NCBI GenBank assembly: GCA_033720955.1
Contig: JAWWBN010000012.1
Location: 1-32,801 of the forward strand
Length of the DNA stretch: 32,801 nucleotides
From: JAWWBN01 sp033720955
GTDB lineage: Bacteria; Acidobacteriota; Thermoanaerobaculia; Multivoradales; JAHEKO01
Direction: 5' to 3'
Below, one piece after another: positions 15,086 to 22,025 of the stretch (the stretch's first letter is position 1; the number at the start of each line of letters is the position of its first letter). The translations under genes and the position numbers were made by a program. The notes below the pieces were generated by a model, which made no database searches, was not told the origin of the DNA, and saw only the letters and a list, made by a program, of their open reading frames with translations.

Positions 15086-15823
15086 CTAGAAGGGTCCGCC
15101 GAGCTCGGTGACGAGAGGCCGGGTCTTGACCGCCACCCCCACCCCGTCGCCCACGGGCAGCACCGTCGCGAGAAGCTGGGGGTGCATGGTGAGATAGCCG
15201 TTGAACGCTTCGAGGGCGCGCGCCTCGGGCTCCTCCTCGCCGGGAGAGGGGTCGGCGATCCTCCCCTTCCAGAGCAGGTTGTCGGCCACCACGGCGCCGC
15301 CCACCTCGACTTTGGGCAGCACCAGGTCGAGACAGCGACGGTACTGGCGCTTGTCGCAGTCCAGGTAGACCAGGCCGACCCGGCCCTCGAAGCCGGTCAG
15401 AAACTCGATCGCCTCCCGCTCGACCACCTCCACCCGGTCGGCGACCTCCCCCCGCTCCAGGTAGGTGCGCGCGACGGCCGCCCGCTCGGGATCGCGCTCG
15501 ACGGAGATGACGCGCGCGCCGGGCGCGCCGCGGGCGAGACGCAGGGCGCCGTAGCCGATGGCGCCCCCCAGCTCCAGCACGAGGGCCGGCCGCGTCGCCG
15601 CCGCCAGAACCTCGAGCAGCCTGCCGGTCTCGGGGCTCGAGATCGGCACTCCCTCCCGCCGCGCCCGCTCCTCCATCTCGCGCAGCAGCGGGTCGGGCGG
15701 AGGCAGCAGAGAGCGCAGGTAGCGGGCCTGCGGCGGGGGCAGGATCGGGTCGGCTACTTCTCCATCTCCACGACGAGGGAGCGCTTCGCGGGCAGCCCCT
15801 CGGCGGGGCCGATCGGCTGCCAC
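15086..15823 (-). CDS. SAM-dependent O-methyltransferase (YrrM/COMT type)
   Basis: A Rossmann-fold methyltransferase of the small O-methyltransferase family. Motif I is V-L-E-L-G-G-A-I-G-Y-G, followed by V-I-S-V-E-R-D-P-E-R and the metal/SAM segment L-V-Y-L-D-C-D-K. A-D-N-L-L-W-K-G corresponds to the conserved D-N-x-L-W-x-G block, and the C-terminus V-G-D-G-V-G-V-A-V-K ends normally. The start is ambiguous. Family similarity begins at the codons after 15757 (ADPILPPPQARYL), but that codon is GTA. The nearest legal starts are ATG at 15676, which removes the conserved N-terminal helix, and the GTG at 15823 used here, which overlaps the upstream gene by 70 bases. Substrate unknown; catechol-like phenolics are usual for the family. 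Confidence 0.8.
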   Translation of the reverse strand: MAADRPRRGAAREALPRRGDGEVADPILPPPQARYLRSLLPPPDPLLREMEERARREGVPISSPETGRLLEVLAAATRPALVLELGGAIGYGALRLARGAPGARVISVERDPERAAVARTYLERGEVADRVEVVEREAIEFLTGFEGRVGLVYLDCDKRQYRRCLDLVLPKVEVGGAVVADNLLWKGRIADPSPGEEEPEARALEAFNGYLTMHPQLLATVLPVGDGVGVAVKTRPLVTELGGPF

Positions 15824-16251
15824 ACCTCGACCCCCTCCTCGTCGGTCGAGATGTCGAACCAGCGGGCCTCGCGCAGGCTGATCTCGAGCTTCAGCTTGCC
15901 GTCCGCGGGCATCGGCCGCGAGGTCTCGGTGCTCCAGAAGTTGTAGAGCGGCAGCTCCGACTCCGCTCCGGGCTCCAGCGGGTACATGAAGAGCTGGTTC
16001 CTGTAGACGATCAGCTCCTGGCCGTTGATGGTGACGTCGAAGCCGAGCTGCGAGCCGATCTGCTCGCCGTGGTTCTTCAGCCTCACCTTGAGCCGGCAGA
16101 GGGTGTCGGCCGCAGGCCGGGCGGGCTCCACCACGATCTCCTCGATCGTGATCGGGGGCCGCGCCGGCTCCTCCTGGCTCCACGCCGGCGGCCCGGCGAG
16201 CGCCAGCAGGAGGGCGGCGGCCGGCGGCAGGGTCCGGAGTGCGTGCCTCAT
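15754..16251 (-). CDS. Secreted protein of unknown function, CARDB-like
   Basis: A 165-residue exported protein I cannot name. The signal peptide covers about residues 1-25 (hydrophobic A/L run, ending P-A-W-S-Q). The mature part has an immunoglobulin-like pattern: P-I-T-I-E-E-I-V-V-E-P-A-R-P near 33, then L-K-V-R-L-K-N-H-G-E-Q, Y-P-L-E-P-G-A-E-S-E and L-K-L-E-I-S-L. This resembles CARDB-type adhesion domains, where a strand follows K-N-x-G. I chose the ATG at 16251 over TTG at 16260 because TAGACT lies 8 bases upstream. It follows a lipoprotein gene that also carries beta-rich domains; the two may act together on the envelope, but that is inference from adjacency. Confidence 0.7.
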   Translation of the reverse strand: MRHALRTLPPAAALLLALAGPPAWSQEEPARPPITIEEIVVEPARPAADTLCRLKVRLKNHGEQIGSQLGFDVTINGQELIVYRNQLFMYPLEPGAESELPLYNFWSTETSRPMPADGKLKLEISLREARWFDISTDEEGVEVWQPIGPAEGLPAKRSLVVEMEK

Positions 16252-16259
16252 GGCCGGCA

Positions 16260-16265
16260 AGTCTA
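16260..16265 (-). promoter_or_regulatory. -10 box of the secreted CARDB-like gene, probably leaderless
   Basis: TAGACT on the minus strand, in the 28-base gap after the lipoprotein gene, ends 8 bases before the ATG at 16251. It suggests the gene has its own promoter besides read-through. Confidence 0.45.
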
Positions 16266-16279
16266 CCTCGCGGCGTCGG

Positions 16280-17170
16280 TCAGCGCGCCGACCAGGCCAG
16301 GTTCTCGAGCGCCACGGTCCGCCGCGCGAGGGTCTCGAGCGAGACCAGGTAGTAGTTGGCCTCGAAGGTGACCTGACACTCCCGCGCCTCGCCGTCGGGC
16401 CCGACCTCGACGGGCAGCTCGAGGCCGTGCGAGCCGCTGCCGCTGACGGTGACGCTCTCGAGCTCCGCGGAGCAGTCGCTGGTCACCACCACCTGAGGCG
16501 TCGCGGCGCCCTCGTCCAGCACCAGGTCCTCGACCTTTCCGGCCCCCGTGGGAACCCCTAGCATCAGCCAGAGCGAGCCGGGACGGACGACCTCGGAGAG
16601 GCGCAGCGATCCGGTCTCGGAGAGCCAGCGGCGGCCGAGCACCTGCAGATCCGTACCCCCCTCGACCGGCTGCCACCCCGAGGGGAAGAAGAACATCGGC
16701 GAGTCGCCGGAGGACTCCGCGACGGTGACCCCCGCCACCCGGTAGGCCAGCTCGGCGGTCTGCCGCCCCTCCACGCTGAGCGGCCAGCGGCGGTTGGAGC
16801 GGTCGTACAGACCGGCCACCAGGTCGTACTCGCCGGCCGCCAGGGGCGGCGCCAGAGCCGACTGGTAGATCTTCACCTCGTACGCCTTCTGGCCCTCTTC
16901 GCGCCAGCCGCCCGGCAGCTCGTGGTCGAAGGTGCGGGCCAGGTTGCCCTGCTCGTCCACCAGATGCAGGAAGACCCTGGGCTCCCCGTCGACCTCGCCC
17001 AGGGGACGGGCGAAGCTCCAGGTCAGCTCCGCGGTGGCGTATCCCGGATAGCCCACCTCCATCTGCCGCGGCTCGACCGAGAGCGAGGCCACCGGGTCTC
17101 CCGGACCGCCACAGCCCGCGATCGTGAAGGCGACCAGAACGGCCACCGGACTCCAGCTTCGCAGTCGCAT
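16280..17170 (-). CDS. Putative lipoprotein of unknown function
   Basis: A 296-residue protein with a lipoprotein signal: basic start M-R-L-R, hydrophobic run, and lipobox T-I-A-G-C with the modified cysteine near residue 20, followed by G-G-P-G-D. The residue after Cys is Gly, not Asp, so outer-membrane sorting by the E. coli rule is allowed. The mature part is beta-rich with a possible Ig-like domain at about 35-140 (V-F-L-H-L-V-D-E-Q-G-N, then A-G-E-Y-D-L-V-A-G-L-Y-D), similar in style to carbohydrate-binding or glycosyltransferase-associated beta domains, and a second beta domain to the end. Two cysteines near 247 and 272 could bond. GGGAGG lies 7-8 bases before the ATG at 17170. Function unknown. 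Confidence 0.78.
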   Translation of the reverse strand: MRLRSWSPVAVLVAFTIAGCGGPGDPVASLSVEPRQMEVGYPGYATAELTWSFARPLGEVDGEPRVFLHLVDEQGNLARTFDHELPGGWREEGQKAYEVKIYQSALAPPLAAGEYDLVAGLYDRSNRRWPLSVEGRQTAELAYRVAGVTVAESSGDSPMFFFPSGWQPVEGGTDLQVLGRRWLSETGSLRLSEVVRPGSLWLMLGVPTGAGKVEDLVLDEGAATPQVVVTSDCSAELESVTVSGSGSHGLELPVEVGPDGEARECQVTFEANYYLVSLETLARRTVALENLAWSAR

Positions 17171-17222
17171 TCCGAACCTCCCCCGTTGCATGCCCCGGAC
17201 CGCGATCCGAGGACTGGGCGGG

Positions 17223-17228
17223 ATTCTA
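17223..17228 (-). promoter_or_regulatory. Possible -10 box of the lipoprotein gene
   Basis: TAGAAT on the minus strand lies 52 bases before the ATG at 17170. Together with the GGGAGG ribosome site this looks like a conventional leadered transcript. The rest of the 215-base gap 17171-17385 holds only GC-rich short palindromes (for example CCGGC-7-GCCGG around 17255-17271). Confidence 0.35.
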
Positions 17229-17385
17229 GCGGCTCGCCGCCCCGGCTGTCCCGCTCCGGCCTCCGGAGCCGGCGCCGAGAGGCCTGGCGCCGCCCGGCCT
17301 CCGCGGCCCGGGGCGCTCGAGGTCGCCCCTCGCCGCGGCCCCACCGGCTTCGACGCGGCCGCCTCCACCCCTTCCCGCCCGGCCC

Positions 17386-18036
17386 TCAGCCGCCCGGCGA
17401 GCCGGCGCGCGCCAGAAGCTGCTCCACCTGGGCGATCACCATCGCCAGGGCCACGCGGTTCTCGCCCCCCACGGGCACGATGACGTCGGCGTACCGCTTC
17501 GACGGCTCGACGAACTCGAGGTGCATCGGCCGCACCGTGCCCAGGTACTGCCGCAGGACGTCCTCCAGGTCGCGGCCGCGCTCCCGGAGGTCGCGGCGCA
17601 CCCGCCGGATGAGCCGCACGTCGGCCGGGGTGTCGACGTAGATCTTGAAGTCGAGCAGGTCGCGTAGACGGGGCTCGACGAAGAGGAGGATCCCCTCCAG
17701 CAGGATCACCGGCCGCGACTCCACCCGCTCGGTGCGGCGGGTCCGCCGGTGGGCCACGAAGTCGTAGATCGGCACCTCCACCGCCCGGCCGGCCTTCAGC
17801 TCCTCCACGTGGCGCACCAGCAGCTCGCCGTCGAGGGCGTCCGGGTGGTCGAAGTTGTGGCGCAGGAGGTGCTTCTCGTCGCGCCACGCGACGTCCTTGT
17901 AGTAGCTGTCCTGGGCCAGGAAGGCGATCCGGTCGGCGCCGACCGCCCGCAAGATGGCGCGGGCGACCGTGGTCTTGCCGGAGCCGGTGCCGCCGGCCAC
18001 ACCGAGGGCGACCGGTCCCCGGGCCTCGACGCTCAT
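17386..18036 (-). CDS. udk: Uridine kinase
   Basis: Phosphorylates uridine and cytidine in the pyrimidine salvage pathway. The 216-residue protein has the P-loop G15-G-T-G-S-G-K-T-T23, the conserved Q-D-S-Y-Y-K-D near 42, N-F-D-H-P-D-A-L-D near 60, and V-P-I-Y-D-F near 88. The lid arginines are in R-L-I-R-R-V-R-R-D, followed by Y-L-G-T-V-R-P-M-H and P-S-K-R-Y-A-D-V-I-V-P. Length is normal. Its ATG overlaps the stop of the HAD gene by four bases (ATGA), so it is the last gene of a coupled mutM-HAD-udk operon. Thymidine kinase at 29958 shows salvage is also represented elsewhere in the window. Confidence 0.95.
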   Translation of the reverse strand: MSVEARGPVALGVAGGTGSGKTTVARAILRAVGADRIAFLAQDSYYKDVAWRDEKHLLRHNFDHPDALDGELLVRHVEELKAGRAVEVPIYDFVAHRRTRRTERVESRPVILLEGILLFVEPRLRDLLDFKIYVDTPADVRLIRRVRRDLRERGRDLEDVLRQYLGTVRPMHLEFVEPSKRYADVIVPVGGENRVALAMVIAQVEQLLARAGSPGG

Positions 18037-18767
18037 CCGCCCCCCGCGGCGAGACGGTCGATCAGCTCCGGCAGCTCGGCGATGGAGCCGATGGTGAACT
18101 CGGCCTCGGGCCCGTCGTCGTGCTCGCTGGCCACCCAGACGGTGCGGGTGCCCGCCGCCAGACCGGCGGCGACGTCGGCGGAGCGGCGGTCGCCGACCAT
18201 CAGCGCCGCCTCCGGCCGCTCTCCGAGCTCGGCGAGGGCCGAGCGCAGCATGGACGGCGACGGCTTGCGGCTGCCCTCGTCGTAGCTGAACCGCAGGGCC
18301 CCGAACGGCGCCGCGAGCCCGAAGCGCTCGAGGACGCGCCGGTAGAGTGCGCCCGGCAGGGGCACGTTGGACACGAGGGCCAGCGCGAGACGACGTCGCG
18401 CCAGACCCGCGAGCGCCGACCGGCTGCCCGGCAGGGGTCGCAGCCGGTCGGCGTAGGGCCGGAACCAGGTCGAGAGCAGGGTGAGGTCGCGGCTGCGCAC
18501 CCCGGTGCCCCGGCGCAGCCGCGTGAGGTGGGGCTTCCACGGCTCCTCCCGCCCGCGGCGGTGGCGCTCCTCGTACCCGCGGCGCCACGGCCCGAAGAGC
18601 CGCCGCTCGAGATCGGCCCGTCCCAGGTGCGCGCCGCGCGCCCTGAGGTGGGCCAGGAGCGCCTCCCGGCCGCGCCAGTCCGCCGCGCCGCTGGGAATGC
18701 CGCGCGACCCCTGCATGTCGAGCAGCACCCCGCCCATGTCGACCAGCACCGCGCGCGGAGGGGTCAT
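18033..18767 (-). CDS. HAD-superfamily phosphatase
   Basis: A 244-residue HAD-IA hydrolase. Motif I is D10-M-G-G-V-L-L-D: the first Asp (nucleophile) is present, while the usual second Asp two residues later is Gly, as in the YihX-like DxGxV subgroup. Motif II is the serine in L-V-S-N-V-P, motif III the lysine in G-S-R-K-P-S-P, and motif IV V-G-D-R-R-S-A-D. The helical cap lies at about residues 20-110. Sugar phosphates or nucleotides are likely substrates but cannot be chosen from sequence. The ATG overlaps the mutM stop (ATGA) and its stop overlaps udk (ATGA), so all three are translationally coupled. A mononucleotide-phosphatase role beside udk would make sense but is inference. Confidence 0.88.
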   Translation of the reverse strand: MTPPRAVLVDMGGVLLDMQGSRGIPSGAADWRGREALLAHLRARGAHLGRADLERRLFGPWRRGYEERHRRGREEPWKPHLTRLRRGTGVRSRDLTLLSTWFRPYADRLRPLPGSRSALAGLARRRLALALVSNVPLPGALYRRVLERFGLAAPFGALRFSYDEGSRKPSPSMLRSALAELGERPEAALMVGDRRSADVAAGLAAGTRTVWVASEHDDGPEAEFTIGSIAELPELIDRLAAGGG

Positions 18768-19588
18768 CGCTGACACCGGGGGCAGTAGAAGGTGCTGCGG
18801 CCGCTCTGCACGATCCGCCGGATCGCCGCGCCGCACCGGGGGCACGGCTCCCCCTCCCGGCCGTAGACCGCCAGCGAGACCTGGAAGTACCCGCTGTTCC
18901 CCTGGCCGTCGGTGAAGTCGTTGAGGGTCGTCCCGCCCTGCCGGATCGCCCTCTCGAGCACCTCGCGGACCGCGACGGCGAGCCGGTCCCACCGCTCCCG
19001 GGAGATCCTCGCCACCGACCGGCGGGGGTGGATCCCCGCCTGATGGAGCGCCTCGGTGGCGTAGATGTTGCCCACGCCCACCACGTTCCTGGCGTCCAGG
19101 AGAAAAGCCTTGACCGGCGCCCGCCGGCCCCGGGCGAGCTCCGCCAGCAGGGCGCCCGAGAACTCCTCGCCGAGCGGCTCGACCCCCAGGTGGGCGAAGT
19201 GACGATCGGCGGCGAGGGCGCCGCTGGGCAGGGCGAAGGCCAGCCCGAACCGCCGCGGGTCGCGAAAGCGCAGGCGACGGTCGGAGTCGAGGAAGAGGCC
19301 CAGGTGCTCGTGCGGCTCCCGCCCTGTGCCCGCCGGCACTACCGTCAGCCGGCCGCTCATGCCGAGGTGGATCACCAGGGTGGAGCCGCCCTCCAGATCG
19401 ATGAGCAGGTACTTGGCTCGCCGCCGGAGCCGCTCGATCCGTCGGCCCCGCACCCGTCGCGCGAGCCGGCGCCCGTCCACGGGCTCCCGGAGCGCTCCGT
19501 TCCACACCGCCACCCGGTCGATCCGGTCGCCGATCACGGACCCCTCCAGGCTGCGCCGGAGAACCTCCACCTCGGGCAGTTCGGGCAC
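18764..19588 (-). CDS. mutM: Formamidopyrimidine-DNA glycosylase
   Basis: Removes 8-oxoguanine and formamidopyrimidines from DNA and nicks the abasic site. The mature N-terminus P-E-L-P-E-V-E supplies the proline nucleophile (P2) and E3; K59 in R-A-K-Y-L-L is the conserved catalytic lysine. The helix-two-turn-helix is N-V-V-G-V-G-N-I-Y-A-T-E-A-L, followed by Q-G-G-T-T-L-N-D-F. The C-terminal zinc finger has C-P-R-C and C-P-R-C 20 residues apart. The length (274) is typical. It starts with GTG six bases after TACAAT. First gene of the mutM-HAD-udk operon and divergent from the radical SAM gene. Confidence 0.97.
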   Translation of the reverse strand: MPELPEVEVLRRSLEGSVIGDRIDRVAVWNGALREPVDGRRLARRVRGRRIERLRRRAKYLLIDLEGGSTLVIHLGMSGRLTVVPAGTGREPHEHLGLFLDSDRRLRFRDPRRFGLAFALPSGALAADRHFAHLGVEPLGEEFSGALLAELARGRRAPVKAFLLDARNVVGVGNIYATEALHQAGIHPRRSVARISRERWDRLAVAVREVLERAIRQGGTTLNDFTDGQGNSGYFQVSLAVYGREGEPCPRCGAAIRRIVQSGRSTFYCPRCQR

Positions 19589-19594
19589 GGATCG

Positions 19595-19600
19595 ATTGTA
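19595..19600 (-). promoter_or_regulatory. -10 box of mutM, probably leaderless
   Basis: TACAAT on the minus strand ends six bases before the GTG at 19588. The next upstream bases on this strand include TGTCAA (19616-19621), the reverse of the -35 of the divergent gene. Confidence 0.55.
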
Positions 19601-19615
19601 GCCGGGCGCCGGGGC

Positions 19616-19645
19616 TTGACAGCTTTGCGTCGATGAGTGAAAATA
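19616..19645 (+). promoter_or_regulatory. Promoter of the SPL-type radical SAM gene
   Basis: A perfect TTGACA -35 (19616-19621) is followed after 18 bases by an A/T-rich TG-AAAATA -10 (19640-19645). Predicted transcription starts only a few bases before the ATG at 19657. An AAGG immediately after the -10 could act as a weak ribosome site if the transcript starts earlier. Confidence 0.5.
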
Positions 19646-19656
19646 AGGCGTAAGTC

Positions 19657-20565
19657 ATGGCCACCCAGGGAACCCTGCCGCTCCAGCTCGATCCGCTCCC
19701 CGCCTTCGCGGGTGTCGCGTCGGTCCGTCCGGGCGGCGTCGAGACGCGGATGCTGCCGGCGCGCGAGGTCCTCAACCGCCGAGGCCGGGCCTGGACGGTC
19801 AATCCGTACCGGGGCTGCGAGCTGGGCTGCCTGTACTGCTACGGCCGCTCCTCGCACGAGCTCCTGGGGTGGGCCGGCGGCGACGACTTCGAGCGCCGCA
19901 TCTTCGTCAAGCAGGGAGCGGCCCGGGCCCTCGAGCGACGTCTGCGCAAGAGCGCCCGGCCGGGGCAGCGGATCGTCGTCGGCACGGTCACGGACCCGTA
20001 CCAGCCGGTGGAGCGCCGGCACCGCGTCACCCGCGAGCTGCTCGAGACCTTCGACCGCTTCGAGGGCCTCACCCTCGCCGTCGCCACCCGCTCACCTCTC
20101 GTCCTCCGCGACATCGAGCTTCTGGCCCGGCTGAACCGCAAGCACGCGGTGGAGGTCCGGATCGCCGTCGCCACGGTGGAGTCCGACCTGGCGACCCGGC
20201 TCGAGCCCGGCTCGCCGGCGCCCGCCGAGCGGCTGCGGGCCGCGGCCGAGATCGCCGGCCGCGGCGTGCCGGTGGCCATCGACTGCATGCCGCTGCTGAC
20301 CGGCGTCAACGCCGGCAGCCGCCAGCTCCTGCCCCTGTTCGACGCTGCCGAGAGCGTCGGCGCCTTCGACCTGGAGACGGAGCCGCTCGTGCTGAGGACG
20401 CCGGTCCGGGCGCGCTTCTGGCGCTGGCTGCGACGCGAGTACCCCCATCTGGAGCCGCGGTACCGGCGGCTCTACCGCTCCCGGTCTACCCTCTCCCGTC
20501 GCGACGCCGAGCGCGTGACCTCGATCTTCCGGCGGCTCAAGCTCGAGCGCGGCTTCCCGCGCTAG
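19657..20565 (+). CDS. SPL-family radical SAM protein
   Basis: A 302-residue radical SAM protein related to spore photoproduct lyase and the Rv2578c-type family. The [4Fe-4S] cluster motif is C54-E-L-G-C58-L-Y-C61 (CxxxCxxC) in N-P-Y-R-G-C. The partial TIM barrel continues with V-V-G-T-V-T-D-P-Y-Q-P-V-E near 110, a Rv2578c/SPL signature, then V-A-T-R-S-P-L-V-L-R-D. It lacks the cysteine and C-terminal extension expected of true spore photoproduct lyase, and this organism shows no sign of sporulation, so the substrate is unknown. It faces mutM across a 68-base divergent promoter region, which might hint at DNA repair. Its TAG overlaps the convergent holA stop (CTAG). Confidence 0.9.
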   Translation: MATQGTLPLQLDPLPAFAGVASVRPGGVETRMLPAREVLNRRGRAWTVNPYRGCELGCLYCYGRSSHELLGWAGGDDFERRIFVKQGAARALERRLRKSARPGQRIVVGTVTDPYQPVERRHRVTRELLETFDRFEGLTLAVATRSPLVLRDIELLARLNRKHAVEVRIAVATVESDLATRLEPGSPAPAERLRAAAEIAGRGVPVAIDCMPLLTGVNAGSRQLLPLFDAAESVGAFDLETEPLVLRTPVRARFWRWLRREYPHLEPRYRRLYRSRSTLSRRDAERVTSIFRRLKLERGFPR

Positions 20566-22025
20566 GGGCGGCCGATCGCCGCGGCGAGGCCGGCGACGAA
20601 AGCGGCCAGGGCCGCCTCGGGCGCACGGCTGTCCCCCTTCATGGCCAGCTCGGTCTCCAGCACCCGGGCCGGGAGCCGCACCCCGCTCGCCGCCGGCAGG
20701 CGGGAGGCCGCGAGGTAGGCGCGGTGCAGGCGGAACGGGTGTAGGCCGGCCACCGGGCTGCGACCGCCGCCGGGCGGGTCGGCCTGCAGCTTCGGCGCCA
20801 CCCGCTGCTTGAAGCGCTGGTAGTTGCCCTCCCCCGGCTGGGCCACCCCGGCGTCGAGCATCTCCCCCACCGCCGCCATCTGGCGGGCGAAGCCGGCCAG
20901 CAGCGAGAAGAAGGCCAGCCGGTCGCCCACCGGGTCGTCGGCCGCCGCCAGGAGCCGGGCGAGGCGGGCGAGAGCCTCGTCGGAGCGGCCCGCGCCCACG
21001 GCGTCGAGCACCGCCCAGGCGTCCTCCTGACCGCGATCCTCCACCACCTCCCGCACCAGCTCCGCGGCGATCGGCGCGTCGGGGCTCATCGCGGCGAGCT
21101 TGCGGTACTCGGCGGCGAGCCGCGCGGTGGAGTCGGCGCGGGCGGCGCCGGTGCCGGGACGGCCGCCGCGCTCGCTGCGCAGGGTGCGCCGCGCCAGCTC
21201 GCGGAGGGCGTCGCCGCGGATGGCGACGCCGGTCTCCCGCTCGAGCTCCGCGGCGACGTCGGTCAGCCCGTGCCAGCCCTGCCGATCCTGCTCCACCCGG
21301 CCCAGATCCACGAGGGCGCCGCGCTCCGCCAGCACCCGGGCCGCCGGGTGCTCCCGCGCCACCGAGCTCTCCGCCAGGATCAGGCAGTGGCCTTCCGGCA
21401 GACCCCGCTGGAGCAGCGCCGCCAGCTCCTCCGCCTCACCCTCGCCGCGGCCCGCCAGCTCCGCCTCCCGGGCGGCGGCGAGCAGCTCCACCAGTCCCGA
21501 GCGCAGCTTCTCCCGCGCCGGCTTGGCTCGCTTGCGGCCCCGCCCGGCGCCCGCCAGGGCCCAGTCGGGCACGCCGGCGAGCGCGTCGCCGGGCGCCCCC
21601 CGGTAGGGATCGAGCTGCAGCAGACGCAGGGCGCGGAGCAGACGGATCGCGGCGTCCCGCCGGGGGCCGGAGAGCGTCTCTCCGTCGGCGGCTTCGACGG
21701 GCAGGGCCTTCTCCAGGTCGTCGAAGAGCGCCGCCGCCGCCGAGAGCTCGGCCAGGGCGGCCGACTCGACCGCGACCACGACCTTGGCCGAGTCGAAGAG
21801 GGAGTAGGTCTGGAGGTCGGCCAGCAGCGGCAGCAGGGTGGACGGCCGGCGGTGCACCGTCGGCGAGCCGCCCAGCCGCGTCGCGATGGCGTCGGCGAGG
21901 CGCGCCGCGGCGGGCTCGGCCACGACCCGGTCGCCGACGATCAGGTAGCAGGGCTCCAGCCGGCCGTCCGCGACCTCGGAGAGCAGGCTCTCCAGGCCGC
22001 CGGAACGGCCGGAGCCGGGGCTCAG
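20562..22025 (-). CDS. holA: DNA polymerase III subunit delta
   Basis: Clamp-loader delta subunit, which opens the sliding clamp on primed DNA. The N-terminal domain shows L-E-P-C-Y-L-I-V-G-D near residue 25 and later F-D-S-A-K-V-V-V-A-V-E, as in HolA. The C-terminal domain has L-R-E-L-A-R-R-T near 275, V-V-E-D-R-G-Q-E-D-A-W-A-V-L-D-A near 335 and the collar helices F-F-S-L-L-A-G-F-A-R-Q-M. At 487 residues it is longer than the common 330-350; the extra lies mostly in residues 105-230, Arg/Lys/Ala-rich. No ATG, GTG or TTG is near the N-terminus. The best start is CTG at 22025, which overlaps the lapAB stop (CTGA) and has GGGAGGA four bases upstream. Last gene after the dksA-like and lapAB genes. 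Confidence 0.85.
   Translation of the reverse strand: MSPGSGRSGGLESLLSEVADGRLEPCYLIVGDRVVAEPAAARLADAIATRLGGSPTVHRRPSTLLPLLADLQTYSLFDSAKVVVAVESAALAELSAAAALFDDLEKALPVEAADGETLSGPRRDAAIRLLRALRLLQLDPYRGAPGDALAGVPDWALAGAGRGRKRAKPAREKLRSGLVELLAAAREAELAGRGEGEAEELAALLQRGLPEGHCLILAESSVAREHPAARVLAERGALVDLGRVEQDRQGWHGLTDVAAELERETGVAIRGDALRELARRTLRSERGGRPGTGAARADSTARLAAEYRKLAAMSPDAPIAAELVREVVEDRGQEDAWAVLDAVGAGRSDEALARLARLLAAADDPVGDRLAFFSLLAGFARQMAAVGEMLDAGVAQPGEGNYQRFKQRVAPKLQADPPGGGRSPVAGLHPFRLHRAYLAASRLPAASGVRLPARVLETELAMKGDSRAPEAALAAFVAGLAAAIGRP

Noticed and set aside
17171..17385. Terminator, small RNA or small gene in the largest intergenic gap
   Set aside because: Only short GC palindromes without a T-run and one A/T box for the lipoprotein gene are visible; no supported coding frame or RNA.
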